From NCBI GenBank assembly GCA_027186245.1, contig CP114489.1, positions 7,943,501 to 8,007,500 of the forward strand: 64,000 nucleotides of DNA, in the 5' to 3' direction. The notes under the pieces were generated by a model. The model searched no databases and was not told the origin of the DNA. It saw only the letters and a list, made by a program, of their open reading frames with translations. The stretch comes from Coriaria nepalensis. Taxonomy: Eukaryota > Streptophyta > Magnoliopsida > Cucurbitales > Coriariaceae. The position numbers and the translations under genes are program-made. Shown piece after piece: positions 14,143 to 26,620 of this stretch (position 1 is the stretch's first letter; each line of letters begins with the position of its first letter).

Positions 14143-15860
14143 CTTGGCCTTAAAAGGAGATGAAAGGGCAAAAAAATAGATAAAATTAGAAGCATAACAA
14201 ACTTTAATCGAACCAAAAACAGATTCTTTCTGGAAAATAACTAATCTTATGCACTTGGATTTTTTTTGGAAATTGTCAAGCATATGCAGTGACCTCAATT
14301 TTACAAGTATTACTTGTTCGTCATCTATAATTCCATTCTAATAAAAAAAGAGAAATTAGGGGCAATTCTTGGAACAAATATTATGCTTCCTGAAAATGGT
14401 AAGGCATTCACATATTCTTATTATCATTTCTTACAGTCACACGTCTTATGGCCCAGAACAAAATAATGAATTCTTATAGTGTTTACAAAGCATCTGATAA
14501 CGTATAATTGATTGAGATACCAGCAAAGAAAAAATCATGTTCATTCAAAGAAGTGTTATAAAGTCTAATTGGAATCACATAACAAAAGAATTTGCATACA
14601 TAGACACCAGGACTAATTAGCTATCACTTTAATACAAAGGTTCTATGATTATGAGAAATTTCCCTATTCCTCAATTTTATACCACAACAACTGTAAGAGA
14701 GGATGGTGGGACCCCACCTCTGTGGAACTCGTCACACTCTCTCACATGCGGTCACACACCACTTGAGGCGTGGGATGGCTGCTCGACTGCCTTACTATGT
14801 GTTGCGAGAAAATCTAAAATATTTACAAGCTAAGAGGCATCTAAGATCCTACATACAAAAATCTTTAAGAGAATTCAAAATTACATGTCTACCCTTTATG
14901 AGAATGGTAATGAATGATGTTATTGACCACTTGACACACGTTGTAACATACACTAAGTTTCATTCATTTTCCAAATGAACAGATTGCTTGTTTCTTTTCT
15001 TTCCAGCCTTATCCTATCCAGTTTTTATTCCTTCCTTTACCATATTCTAAAGATGGATTTATTACAACAATGAAGCCTTTTAGAATTTGATTTACTCATT
15101 GACTTTAAGAACAATGTAAACATTAAGAAATAAAGAACAGAAAAAACAAGAATCTAATAAGAGAAAAGATGTTTTTCGGTGCGAAGCTATCACATCTCAC
15201 ATTTTGTAAACGAAATGAGAAAAATTACCAGTATAAATTATTAGAACAAAACTATGTTGTCAACACATACCACATCTCCTTACTAAGCTATAAATTGTTT
15301 GGACAAAATTACTGAGATCACAACAGCTTTTAAAATTCTCTGTTGTGATTAAGAAAAAAGATTTATAAGAAAATTAAGAAATAGGGGTTCACCTTTTGTT
15401 CTAAAATAAAAATTCAGTCAATTAATCCAAACAAATTCAAACTACTTCACAGCTCAGTTCAGAATTTTCTACCTTCTCCCACACTAACCAATCCCTGAAA
15501 AACAAATCGGAAGTTTACTGTGCTCTTCGTCCCAGAAGAAACCGAAAATTACAACAACAAAAAAACCCGATTTCTTCCAACATTCAACAGTTTCGACAAG
15601 AGAAGAGCACGAATTACAAAGACCTAGATCTAACACATACACATCCATAGAGAACGAACAATGAAAAAGAAGGAAAATACAGTATAGACCCGATCTGAGG
15701 CAATGTCGCTTGGATTCAATCCAGCAGGTAGTCTCTCTCTGGGAACCTTGTCTCGATCTAGAGTTGCAGAATCACCCAAACACCAATATGGGATGAAGAG
15801 GGGAGGTGGAGTTCTGGTTTTTCTCAGACGAGGGAGGATCGGCTACCAGCGGTATGAATT
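14143..15860 (-). other. Inferred 5' UTR, 5' UTR intron and leader of the FAH gene
   Basis: No coding exon was found. A splice acceptor sits just before the FAH start codon, and the only leader-like sequence upstream (GC-richer, about 15700-15860 on the minus strand) is 1.5 kb away. The simplest reading is a long leader intron, which Arabidopsis FAH genes are known to allow. Open frames in this stretch on the plus strand look like chance. Confidence 0.5.
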
Positions 15861-16069
15861 ATGAGGAGCAGAGGAGAGATCTGGACCGTCTATTTGAATA
15901 GGCAAAATCGAATCATAAGCAGATCCTCACATTAGATCCCAATTGTTGCCAGGCTGGCATTTTTCATGTACAGCTTTTCGAATGATTAAACTGTTCTTTT
16001 GTTTTTCGGCCTAAGGACGGTTAAACTCCTTAAGATGAAAGGGATGGGGCGATGGCCCCCGCAGGAAGA

Positions 16070-16720
16070 ATAGAGTTCTTCGGCCTGCTTGGTCAGAAAT
16101 TTGAAAACAAGCTTTTTTTAAACGTATTTTAGAAACACACTTTTTTTATAGGTATAATTTAATGTATTACGGTAAAAGTTTTTAATTTTTAATAATTATA
16201 AAAAATATTTATAAATATTTATAATTTATAATTTAGATTTTTTATTTAATAATCTACCGCAAGCAATCTGCCATAAAAAAAAAAGAAGAATCTATTAATA
16301 AAATTTTGACTTCTAATAATAAATTCTTTTTTCTTTAATGATGGAGATGGCAAAAACTATGGAGGCATCGGCGGATTATTAAGAAAAAAAAATTTAATAT
16401 AATTTTTAAATATTTAAATATATTTATTATAATTATTAAAAATTATAAATATTTATATTTTATATTTTAAGCTTTTTTTTTCTTAATAATCTTCCACAGG
16501 CAATTGCTATTGAAAATAAAGAATCTATTAATAAATCTTTAAATTTCTTATTTTTTCGATGATAGAGGTGGCGGCAAGGCGACAGTATATTATTAAGAAA
16601 AAAAAAACTTAAAATATAATTTTTAAATATTTTTTATAATTTTTTAAAAAATTAATTAAAAGATAAAAATTTAACATAATTTAATATATTTAATATATTT
16701 ATTATTTCACTTAAATCTTA
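16070..16720. repeat. AT-rich repeat with two tandem units of about 237 bp and inverted arms
   Basis: AATAATCTACCGCAAGCAAT near 16248 recurs as AATAATCTTCCACAGGCAAT near 16485, each followed by a similar block with GAATCTATTAATAAA and a GATGGAGATGGC / GATAGAGGTGGC core. Each unit is bordered by A/T-run arms that mirror each other (ATTATTAAGAAAAAAAA against TTTTTTTTCTTAATAAT). This suggests a non-autonomous fold-back element in tandem. No target duplication was recognised. Confidence 0.55.
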
Positions 16721-16839
16721 ACCTCCCAAATGGCCTCCTTAAAGCATCAAACACATTTTAAAATGCCAAACCGCCCCTTATTTCAACCAAAGAGTGGTTT
16801 TGCAGTTAATATGATCCGCTATTTATATGAATATTAATA

Positions 16840-18790
16840 AAATATTATTTTCAGTCATTAAAGAAAATCATCTATTATTTATCATGTTTATTAATTTTGT
16901 TGGAATTAATATTATATATTCTATAAATACATATCATGATAAAGTTTAATATCATAAGTTATGTACTCGAGAGACCATTATTGAGATCATGCTAGTTGAA
17001 ACTCGAGTTACTAAAAGCTTTAAAGAAACAAACGGTTCATTGTTGTAGGATCTCAAGAATTGACATCGATTAATCAAGATAGCCAATCATGTAGTTCATC
17101 ACCTAATTGTTAGGGTGGTCGATCTCACAACCGGTGGTGTTAGTGAAATACGATGACGATTGTGTGGGTGCTTAGTAGAGACTAAGAGTACTAAATATGA
17201 TCTTTAGATGATTCTTAATAGTAATTAATATTGACTGTTAATGAGAATTATCAAATGAAGTTTTACATGTGATCCTCATACCTAAGACACCATGGTTCCT
17301 CGAGTACAAAGTTTCATGCTTTGACATCATTCCAAGGTGAATACGAGGTGAACCGTTGGATATGAACTATTGTGCGAGAAGGTTATAAGTTGTCAAGAGG
17401 GAATCCATCATTTTCGTATTTGGTAAAATATTGTATGGATTATATACTTTATTGAACAAGAAATCTCTGCAGAATAGTATGGCATGAAGTGAGTTTATGT
17501 AAATTCATTATCAATGCTCAATAAAGATATAACTGTCTATATGATTTGTTTATTAGGGTTTAATAGTTAAACCATACTCTAGGACAAATCAAAATATTGA
17601 CAAGATTGAAAGATTGTTATTGTAAGCTTTCTGTAGTCACAATAGTTTTTTTTTCTTCTGAAAATATCATTTTTCATCTCTCGGGTAGTCTTGACACTTT
17701 ACTAGAAGTGAATCTTAACTTAGAGGTTTAAAGTTAATTTGATCATGAGATGATTAAGCTAACTGTTTAATTTAAAAGATTTTAAATTAAATAAATTTAA
17801 TTTAGATTTAAATAAAATCAAAAAGTGTTTATGAAATTTTTTTGTCGGCGTGATGTATAACCTAATCGGTTACAATATAAGGTTCGTAATAACTCAGTTA
17901 AAGTTTCGTCAGAGAAAATGGAAAAACTGACCAAAACCATTTTGGGGATAAAATGGTAATTTGACTTATAATTTGACTATAGAGGTAAAATAGTAATAAT
18001 AATTATTTGTTAAATTTAATTTCATGTAGCTCTACTAGCACTACTAAGTAGGATATTAATTTAATTTGAAATTAATAAGTTACATATGAACTTTTATTTA
18101 ATTATAAGTGTCCTAAAAGTTCGGATTAATAATCGAACATTAAAAAGTTAATGAGTCGGATATTAATTAGATTTTTATTGACAAAATTAATCAAATATTT
18201 AATTAAATATCCATGAGTATAACTCATATAGATGGCCAATCATATAGTGGGTTTGATCCATTTATTTCTTAAGAGTTTTAAGAGAAAATGTAACTTAAGG
18301 TGATAAGAGTTTTATGCAAATAAGAAACCTAATATGATTTGGAAATTGTAACCTAGTTGTACTTATAAATACCACCCAAGGCCTTAGTCGAATTATGGCA
18401 TGCTGCTCATTAGCACCCTTGGCCGAAAATCATAAAAGAGATAGGAGAGTCTTTCTCCCTTCCCTTTCCTCAAACTTATCATCTCATGTGTTGAGATTCT
18501 AAATGTAAATTCAACCGTGTGAAATGAATTGTGTGAACTAAGGTTAGAGGACGAACATGAAGACTTCACCCTATCTAAACAAGCAGAGTTCTATAATCAA
18601 GAAGGCATGTATTCATTTTCCCTAATCTCGATTTACTTTGATGGAATTTATTGTGCTTTCTGTAAAAAGTTATATGTGATATAATATTGTATAATCGATC
18701 TTAATAGAATCTTTGCATGCTAGGATGTGATCATAATAAAATTTAAATATTACTTCCGTTGCATTTACTATTTATTTGGATACCTACGTT
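16840..18790 (+). mobile_element. Long copia-type LTR (probable solo LTR), plus orientation
   Basis: The stretch shares extended similarity with 24.4-26.6 kb (same strand), with 18.8-19.2 kb and 44.0-44.5 kb (opposite strand), and with 63.27-63.64 kb. Landmarks include ATCATGATAAAGTTTA near the left and TTGGCCGAAAATCATAAA with a TATAAATACC promoter-like motif near 18365. The right end has TTACTTCCGTTGCATTTA, which resembles copia LTR 3' ends. No coding sequence is attached. Boundaries are approximate. Confidence 0.65.
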
Positions 18791-19230
18791 TACTAACAAC
18801 ACACACAAATGTTGATTGGTACTGATCACATTTAGTATACTTAACTATGTACTCACGTACTTATCCTGATGTTCTACTAACATCAATGACTTTTAGATCA
18901 ACTATTTGGTTAAGGAGATAATATACATAGCAGTCTATTCATATTATTGATATCCTTCTCGATAATCGTACGACTACAAATAATTCAGATCTATAAGTTT
19001 TAAACAACTTGTATCTCATTTAATATGATCTTTATCATGATTTCAAATGTATTGCTTAAGATCCTAAATTTTATCACAATATACATCTAACAGTCATTAA
19101 TATATGAATCCAACAATCATTAATAGACATGATAACTAAATCAAAGTACCTTTATTAATAAATGAAAAATATTTATTATTTGCCTTGAGATTGTTTTACA
19201 CAAGTATATTACTTAATCGAGTAATAATTT
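18791..19230 (-). mobile_element. LTR fragment of the same family, inverted against its neighbour
   Basis: Read on the minus strand, this has the family landmarks TTATCATGTCTATTAATGA and ATCATGATAAAGATCATATT in the same order as the LTR fragment at 44.0-44.5 kb. It abuts the plus-strand LTR to its left tail to tail. Confidence 0.55.
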
Positions 19231-19910
19231 AATTAACCTGACGGGCATATAATTTTAATAATATTAATTTTACATATTAAGGCATGCAATTTTAATAATA
19301 TTCATTTTACACGTAAAAGGTCCTCCATGTTTGCTTTCCAAATTCGGTAATTTAAACCATTAAGAGTAATCATTCTATTTGTATTAGTTTTCATTGTTCA
19401 ATATAATATATAAGAGTAATTATAACCTATTCGAAATCCACTTTGTAGGGATAAAGTTTATCCCCTCTTACATAAACCAAGTAGAAATATAATAAATAAA
19501 TAAAAATAATGATAACATCGCCATGTACAAATATAAGAAATTCTTAATATAAAAAATCTCCCTTATTTAAGGAGTAAAAATAATGAGATTATAATTCATC
19601 CAAAATCTCCAATATTGTAATATAATAACAACACGCAAGTTTTCTCTAGATTAATTGATTAATAAACAAAGAAATATTATAAAAAAATTTGAGAAATCTC
19701 ACTAAAATAGTGGCTCAACACCTAACTGATATTCACTATCTAGATTATAAGCCTCTATGTGATGAACATGTTGATTAAATTTCAGCTCAATCAGACTACA
19801 ATTTATCCACAATCTAATTAATAAGAGCTAATTAGAACCCTAAAAATAAAAATAAAAATATTATTTTTCTTATTTCCTCGCCTCTCATTTTCAATGCCCA
19901 CGCACTACAT
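19231..19910. other. AT-rich intergenic DNA
   Basis: No gene or clear repeat recognised. Confidence 0.5.
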
Positions 19911-20289
19911 TTAGAGATGGCAATCTGGGCCGGCCCGACCCTATCCGTATTAGACCCGGGCCCGTTTAAAAATGAGCTTAAAAACATACTTTTTTTTATT
20001 TTTGGATAAAAACAGCTTTATGCAGTAGGATGATACTGTTCATTATGTGGTATTGTTCATTACAGTATTGTTTACTATGGTATTGTTTATTGCGGGTAGC
20101 CCGTATACCCGCAGACTGAATTTGACCCGTTTTAAAAACGGGTATATAATCCATGCTTGACTGCGCCCGTGTACAGGTCGGGCCAAGCCCGTACCCGCAT
20201 ATTACGGATACGGATACAGATGCGGGTCGAGCTTTAACGGGCCGGACTAAACGGATTTGGGCCGGCCCGGCCCAAATTACCATCTCTAA
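19911..20289. mobile_element. GC-rich non-autonomous DNA transposon with terminal inverted repeats (hAT-like)
   Basis: The left end TTAGAGATGGCAATCTGGGC mirrors the right end, whose reverse complement is TTAGAGATGGTAATTTGGGC; the GGCCGG-rich inner arm also matches. The 379-bp body is much richer in G+C than its surroundings and is full of GGGCC, GCCCG and CGGATACGGATAC motifs. No transposase is encoded. I could not see a convincing target-site duplication (flanks CTACAT and CCACAC), so assignment to hAT is by general resemblance only. Confidence 0.65.
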
Positions 20290-20555
20290 CCACACTTATT
20301 GTATACACAGCCAGACCTAAAGAAATAGGATGCCCATAATATGTTTCATTTCATGTGATATTTATTGGGTATTGGGCGATTTTAATATAGTGGAAAACTG
20401 AAGGCCGTAAGTATGCTCGTGCCGTATTTTTTAATATAATTAATTAAAATTTAATTTATAATATAATTTTTATTGAATAGCCTAGTTGGCCCATGCTACC
20501 CACTTAGAAATAGATGAACTGCAACGTTCAATTCCAAATGCCACAAATAAAATAT

Positions 20556-20604
20556 GACAAGTGGCAAGTGGCAAGTGGCAAGTGACAAGTGACAAGTGGC
20601 AAGC
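20556..20604. repeat. Seven tandem 7-bp units (G[A/G]CAAGT) upstream of the hydroquinone reductase gene
   Basis: Seven consecutive units of GACAAGT or GGCAAGT (the last is GGCAAGC). The array lies about 580 bases upstream of the start codon at 21187, plausibly in the promoter. Confidence 0.85.
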
Positions 20605-21172
20605 GGTCAAAACCAAATTGGTGAGAAACAGCAATAAAGTCAGATCTATTAACTTTGGGAAGTAAAAGAAATGATTAACATTATTTATGAGGTAAAGGTC
20701 AGTACCGGTATTATCTCAAAGAAGACCCTGTTGTCATCCACTCCGATCCTGCTGTCCAAGGTTATCAGGCAACTTCTAGTATTCCAGTCTATAATCTCCT
20801 TCACCCGTCTATGAATTTTATTTTCAATTGAATACGTTTGTTCTATATTCGGAATATGAATCAATAGGCAGTCTGTTCTTTGCTGCTTATTTAAATCCTT
20901 CTTTACTCGGTTTCATGGGCTGTTCTTATCCGAATCAGTATAAAGATTTTTTAACTGCTTGGATTTTGCCAATTTCTAACTTTCCGTGTTATATTTCCTT
21001 GTCGAGTCGTTGTTGGTTATTTAGATAGTTATGTGTTAGTATCTTAAGAGTCAAGGGGTTGTTCCAGATTTGAGGTCTAGCATATTTCTTTGTTCAATTT
21101 TGTCTTTTGACATTTTTATTTTGTTCTGGAGTTCTATTGAAAACATTGCAATTGGAAATCAGTATTATCTTC

Positions 21173-21174
21173 AG
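21173..21174 (+). promoter_or_regulatory. Probable 5' UTR splice acceptor deciding the start of the hydroquinone reductase gene
   Basis: TATTATCTTCAG ends at 21174, twelve bases before the ATG at 21187. If it is used, the upstream in-frame ATG at 21070 lies in an intron and the protein starts at [10 protein letters not shown], the start usual for this family. Confidence 0.55.
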
Positions 21175-21186
21175 CGCTCTATTGCT

Positions 21187-23061
21187 ATGGCTCGGTCTGC
21201 AGTTGATGAATTATCCGACTCCGGTGCTTTCACGCGAACTGCTTCGACATTCCGTAACTTTATATTGCGGGACCCGCATTCCCAATTCCCAGCAGAATCT
21301 GGAAGATATCATCTTTACATCTCATATGCTTGTCCTTGGGCTTCCAGGTGCCTTGCATACTTGAAAATTAAAGGGCTCGACAATGCTATTAGCTTTTCGG
21401 TATATTACATCTTTATTTATTTGTTAGCTATATTAATATTGTTTCTCTTGAACTAAAGTAAACTTTCTGCTCTGCTTATATTTATCTCAGTCTGTGAAAC
21501 CCAAATGGGAAAGAACCAAGGAATCTGATGAGCATATGGGATGGGTTTTCCCTAGTTCAGAAAATGAGGAGGCAGGTGCTCAGCCTGACCCTTTTAATGG
21601 AGCAAAGAGTATCAGACAACTATATGAGATTGCTAGTACAAATTACACTGGAAAGTACACGGTTCCAGTATGTTTTTTTTTTTTTTCTTTGTTGTTTTTT
21701 GGCCTAGTTCTTTCTTCCTTACATTCCTTAAGCATTATGTGGAGTTGTGTTTTCTGATAGGTTCTGTGGGACAAGAAATTGGGAACCATTGTTAATAATG
21801 AGAGTTCAGAGATAATTCGCATGTTTAATACCGAATTCAATGATATAGCAGAGAATTCAGCCTTGGACTTGTATCCTTCTCACTTGCAAGTACAAATTGA
21901 TGAGATCAATGAATGGGTATACAGAAGCATTAATAATGGTGTTTATAAATGTGGTTTTGCGAGGAAGCAAGGGCCATACGATGAGGTAGGCTAGAGTAGC
22001 AGTGGCGACATATTTATCTTGATTTGAAAGAAAAAATGCTTCTGTGATTTTCAATGGACTTTCTTGCTTGTGTAGGCTGTGAAACAATTATATGAAGCCT
22101 TGGACAAATGTGAGAACATGCTTAGCAAACAACGGTACATATGTGGGAGTACACTGTCTGAAGCAGATATTCGTCTGTTTGTGACCCTCATAAGATTTGA
22201 TGAGGTAATTTGATATTCACTCGATCTTCATTTTCCATTTTGATTTCTTTTGAACCCTTATAATTTTAAGCATTCACCAATGCCTGTTCAAAAAAACCTC
22301 CCACCTTTATGCTTCAATGCATTAGCAATATGTTCATCATCTCTCAAGCTGAAAGAAGGCATGACTTACTTTCAAAAGGTGTTTTTCCTCCCTTCTCATT
22401 CCTAGGTTATTCAAGAAAGAATTATAATTTCCACGATATTCTGGAGTTGAATAATTTATTAGGCAATAGATTTCATATTTGTTTGAAACTGCTAATTTTT
22501 GTTTGAAACTGTTATTTACTATTTTTGGAGAATGATTAAGATTTCTGTAGCAATTAGTCATCAGAATTTTATCTTATACGTAGCAGAATATCATAAGAAT
22601 CATCCTTAGTTTATACACAGTGTCATCACTCTCAACAGCCAAATTATCATCTTTGTCCGTTACAAAACTGATACCTTAGGCAACGTAATTTGCCATTACA
22701 AAAGCTTTGAAGTTTGAACATAGCTAGAGCTTTAATAATTTCATTTCCTCCGCCATCTACATATTTGTTAGAATTACTGTTTCTCAATTTTTTTCTCTTT
22801 CTTTTTTTTTTTTTGGGGTAATTACAGGTTTATGTGGTACACTTCAAATGCAACAAGAAACTTATACGTGAGTACCCAAATCTGTTCAATTATACCAAAG
22901 ATATATACCAAATTCCTGGTATAAGCAGTTCGGTGAACATGGAGCACATAAAGAATCATTATTATGGAAGCCATCCTTTTATCAATCCATTTGGTATCAT
23001 TCCTCTTGGCTCAGATGTTGATTATGCATCTTCTCATGATAGGGAAAAGTTTTCCTCATAG
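21187..23061 (+). CDS. Glutathionyl-hydroquinone reductase / Xi-class glutathione S-transferase-like protein, five exons
   Basis: Exons 21187-21399, 21491-21667, 21761-21985, 22076-22204 and 22828-23061, all GT-AG and all in phase 0. They total 978 bases, or 325 residues, normal for the ECM4/GS-HQR family. The N-terminal thioredoxin-like domain carries [13 protein letters not shown] with the catalytic Cys49 in the family's Cys-Pro-Trp-Ala signature, then MGWVFPSS. The cis-Pro region is VPVLWD, followed by the glutathione-contacting [12 protein letters not shown]. The C-terminal all-helical domain contains [38 protein letters not shown] and similar conserved blocks. Members reduce glutathionyl-hydroquinones to hydroquinones with glutathione, in cytosol or plastid. 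No targeting peptide is seen from Met21187; an upstream exon with a transit peptide cannot be excluded. Confidence 0.95.
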
Positions 23062-23239
23062 TTGTCAGGAAAACGGGAATGGACAAGTTCAATGTTGCCT
23101 GTTGTATGCTGTATGTTTTTTGTTGGGAAAAATACGTGAAAGGCTTTTCTTGATATGCCTCCGAGGCATTGAAAGGGAATTTAGTTTTCGTAAAGGGTGC
23201 CTGAATATGCAGACTCACTCAAGCCTTGTATAATAAGCT

Positions 23240-24365
23240 ATTGGGATTTCCTTTTACCATGTTACTCAAATAACTAATATTGTTTTGATTATAAAAAAAA
23301 AAAAAAAAGTGTAAAATAATATTATATTTTGACAAATAAAATAAAGCAACACTTGAAATAAATGGTCATCTCCAGCTCAGAAGAAAATATTACAGATTGA
23401 AAAATAATTTGATATTAAAAAGGTCATGATTTCAATTTGAATTACGATGGAAACAGAACTGATCCAAAGGAAAAACTATCTTATGAATCCAGCGTATCAC
23501 ACCGGTGTGAGAGGGGGCAGTGAGTACCCCTACCTTTTGAATCTGCGTATCTCACTGCCTCCCTCTCATACTGGTATTATATGCCGCCGGGTACATAGAA
23601 TAGTTTTTCGGACCAAGTTTATAGGATAGTGTCACGATTCAAAGGTCGTCAGATTCGTTTCTCATTTATTTGCAATCATTAATTTCTATTATAACTCAAC
23701 TTGATTTCTACATGCTAAGGCTGTTGATCTGCAATTTGAATGATTATATTTGCTTTTTTTTCTTCCTTTGGTAAACTGAGAAAAAGAAAAAAAAAACAAA
23801 TAATCGATCGTCTCATTATACACTTACAAAGAATACTCACTAAAAAAAAGGTTAATATGATTTTTGAGAAGATGATCGTTACTCACTTGATTAACAATAT
23901 GCTCTGTCCGAAACTCAAGTCTATAAAAAAAAAATATATATATATATATATATTAAACGATAGCACTTGGGTGAGGATCGAGTGAATTCCCTCTGATGAT
24001 TAAGTTAGGGAAAGAATTCACTCTTTTAGGTTATCTTTTTAGCAGCTATAGCACTCACTTTTCTTGTAGTCTTAGAGTTTTCCTTTTATACTCACTTGGT
24101 AAGAGGCGATCTTTGGATGTCTTTATACATGTTATACTTTCATTGGAAAAATCTTTAACCGTCTTCTACATACATTTTCTCTTTGATCCCTTATTCCATG
24201 ACATGTCAAAAATATGATACCACTTTCTCCCCTTCATGATCCCCTCCCATTTCGTTGTATGCCATAAGAGAATTCCCTTAACTATCCGAGAAAGTGTATT
24301 ACTGTCAAGCCAATTAAATTAAACATGATAGATATATATTTTGTGAGATATAATTTTATTTATAA
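23240..24365. other. Intergenic DNA after the hydroquinone reductase gene
   Basis: Contains the 3' UTR, a poly-A run at about 23290, a fold-back element (listed separately) and a TA microsatellite at about 23933-23952. No gene recognised. Confidence 0.55.
23450..23630. repeat. Imperfect inverted repeat of about 70-85-bp arms (MITE-like fold-back)
   Basis: The left arm (about 23450-23526) includes GGAAAAACTATCTTATGAA, then ACACCGGTGTGAGAGGGGGC and AGTGAGTA. The reverse complement of the right arm (about 23540-23625) includes CCGAAAAACTATTCTATGTA, then ATACCAGTATGAGAGGGAGG and CAGTGAGATA. The arms pair over most of their length with a short loop. A MITE is the most likely explanation; the transcript would form a long hairpin. 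Confidence 0.65.
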
Positions 24366-24369
24366 ATAT

Positions 24370-26620
24370 TAATGATATTACTGTTTGTTATTTATTACTC
24401 ATTCAATAATAATAAATGTATTAATCTATTTATCATATTTATTAATAATATTGAATTAATATTATATGTTTATTTATTATATATCATGATAAAATTCAGT
24501 ATTTTAGATTTTGTATCTGAGACCATGATAGAGATAATGACAGTTGAGATGCAAGCTGCTTAAACCTTAATATACAAATTGTTCATAGTCATAAGAATAT
24601 CAAGAATGACATTGATATTTTGGATAAACTATTACATAGATTATCTCCTAAAATTTTGAGGATGATTGTTCTCATGACAATTGACATTAGTGGAACATGA
24701 ATATAAGTATGTGAGTGGTTAGTAGAGACTAAAGGTACTAAATGTAATCCTTAGATAATTCTCATAGGTAATAATACTATCTGTTAATGAGAATTATCTA
24801 GTGACTATTTAACATATGGTCCTTAGATTTGAGATCGCTATGGTATCTTATGTGTCGGATTTTATACTTTGACATCATTCTTATAAAACTTAGCCAATGG
24901 TGAAATGGGGTGAACCGTTAGGTATAAAATATTGTACATGAAAATTATGAGTGAGTAAGATGAAATCTATCACTATTGTATTAAAGGGATATAAGGCATA
25001 TGAGTTGTATATTTTATTGAACAATGAAATCCTTGCAAGGTAGTATGATATCAAAAGAGTTTCAATAAATCAATTATCTTTATTCATTATTGATATAATA
25101 ATTCATATGATTTGTCTATAGAGCATAATAGTTTAACCATGCATTAGGATGAACAAGGACACTGGCTAGATATAATGATCGTTATTGTATAGTTGTTAGT
25201 CACAACATATTCTTTTGGAAGATGCTTACTTCTCATCTCTCGGGTAGCCTTAGTAAAAGTCAATCTTGGTTTGGAGGTCTAAGTTAATTAATCATGAGAT
25301 GATTAAATTAATCATTTAGTCTAAAATATGTTTTAAAGCTAATAAATCTAATTATGAATTAGATAAAATCGTAGTATTATGAGATCCTCTTACCGATGTT
25401 ATGTAGAACTTAATTAGTCACACATATTAAAGTTTAGATGTACATCAGTTAAGTTTTCTATGAGGATAAGGAAAATAGATCATTTTGATTTTTGGGGTAA
25501 AATCATAATTTATCTTATAATATGACAATAAGGATAAAATGACAAATTATTAATTTATTAAATCTAATATCATCTAGCTCTACTAGCATAACTAAGCATA
25601 ACATTAATTTATTTAGAAATTAATAATTTATATCGGGACTATTTATTTAATTATAAAAGTATCATTTATATCTTTAATTAGCAATTAGACATTAAAGAGT
25701 TTATGAGCTAACTTGTTAATTGGGTTCATAGGCTAAATTAATCAAAGTTTTGATTAAAATATAATGATTAAAGACCCATGACATGGCTGGCCATATGAAT
25801 GAGTTTAAAAGTAATAGGTTGATTCATAGGAAACATAGAACCTAATTGGGTATTATAGTTTTATGGGACAAATTCATAATTATGAGATAATTATTGTTAA
25901 TTAATTAATTAAAATATGTATTTAAATGGTGAAATTCGGAATTATTTAATTAAATGATAATATTTTTGATTTTGAATGGAATATATTATATATATAATAT
26001 TAAATTGATATGAGATATTAATTTAATATTAAGATTAGGTAAGTCAATTTTAGATTAGTTTGAAAAACTAATTTAAAATTCAAATAAGATATGCTTTTGA
26101 TTTAAAATAGATGAGATTATATTTTAAATAATATTTGAATAGATTTGACTAAATCAAATGTATCATCAAAAAAATGATATAGTTTCAAATAAATAAGATT
26201 TTATTTGATAAGATTTGAAAAGATTTGATCTTATCAAATATATCAATAAAATGATAATGTGATTTAAAATAGATAAAACTCTATTTTAACTAAGATTTGA
26301 AAATATTTAATCATAACAAAGATATCATCTGATAATCATCTTATCATGATTGAATTATCAGTTCAATTAATTTAAAGAGTTTAAATTAACTAAAATACTT
26401 AATGGAGTTCTATAAATACATCTTATTGTGTTGAGGATAGACCTAAAAGATCGTGGTATGAGTCTCTACGATTGATTCGCGCAAGCAAAGATATGACCTC
26501 TTCGTATAGATGTAGGATTAATTTATATGTATAGAAATGATCGCTAAAGCATTTTTTAGAAAAAGTTTTGTTATACACTGAGACCGATTGTTCGCTTCCG
26601 CTATGTGGTTTCGAACTACC
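24370..26620 (+). mobile_element. Long copia-type LTR (probable solo LTR), plus orientation
   Basis: The left part resembles 16.84-18.1 kb (ATCATGATAAAATTCAG; TTAGTAGAGACTAA). The right part from about 25860 resembles the reverse complement of 39.3-40.1 kb, including the stacked GATTTAAAATAGAT / GATTTGAAAAGATTTG blocks and TTCTATAAATACATC. The right end has GTTCGCTTCCGCTATGTGGT, a typical copia LTR end. No coding sequence is attached. Boundaries are approximate. Confidence 0.65.

Noticed and set aside
14645..14978. Open frames of 62 and 91 codons on the plus strand
   Set aside because: They lie in the probable leader intron of the FAH gene on the opposite strand and match no domain I recognise.
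19996..20295. 99-codon minus-strand open frame
   Set aside because: It lies almost wholly within the GC-rich terminal-inverted-repeat element; its length reflects composition, and no transposase motif is present.
21070..21186. In-frame upstream ATG giving the hydroquinone reductase a 39-residue extension
   Set aside because: A good splice acceptor at 21174 and the family's usual start at 21187 make this segment intron and leader. It is kept only as a minor possibility.
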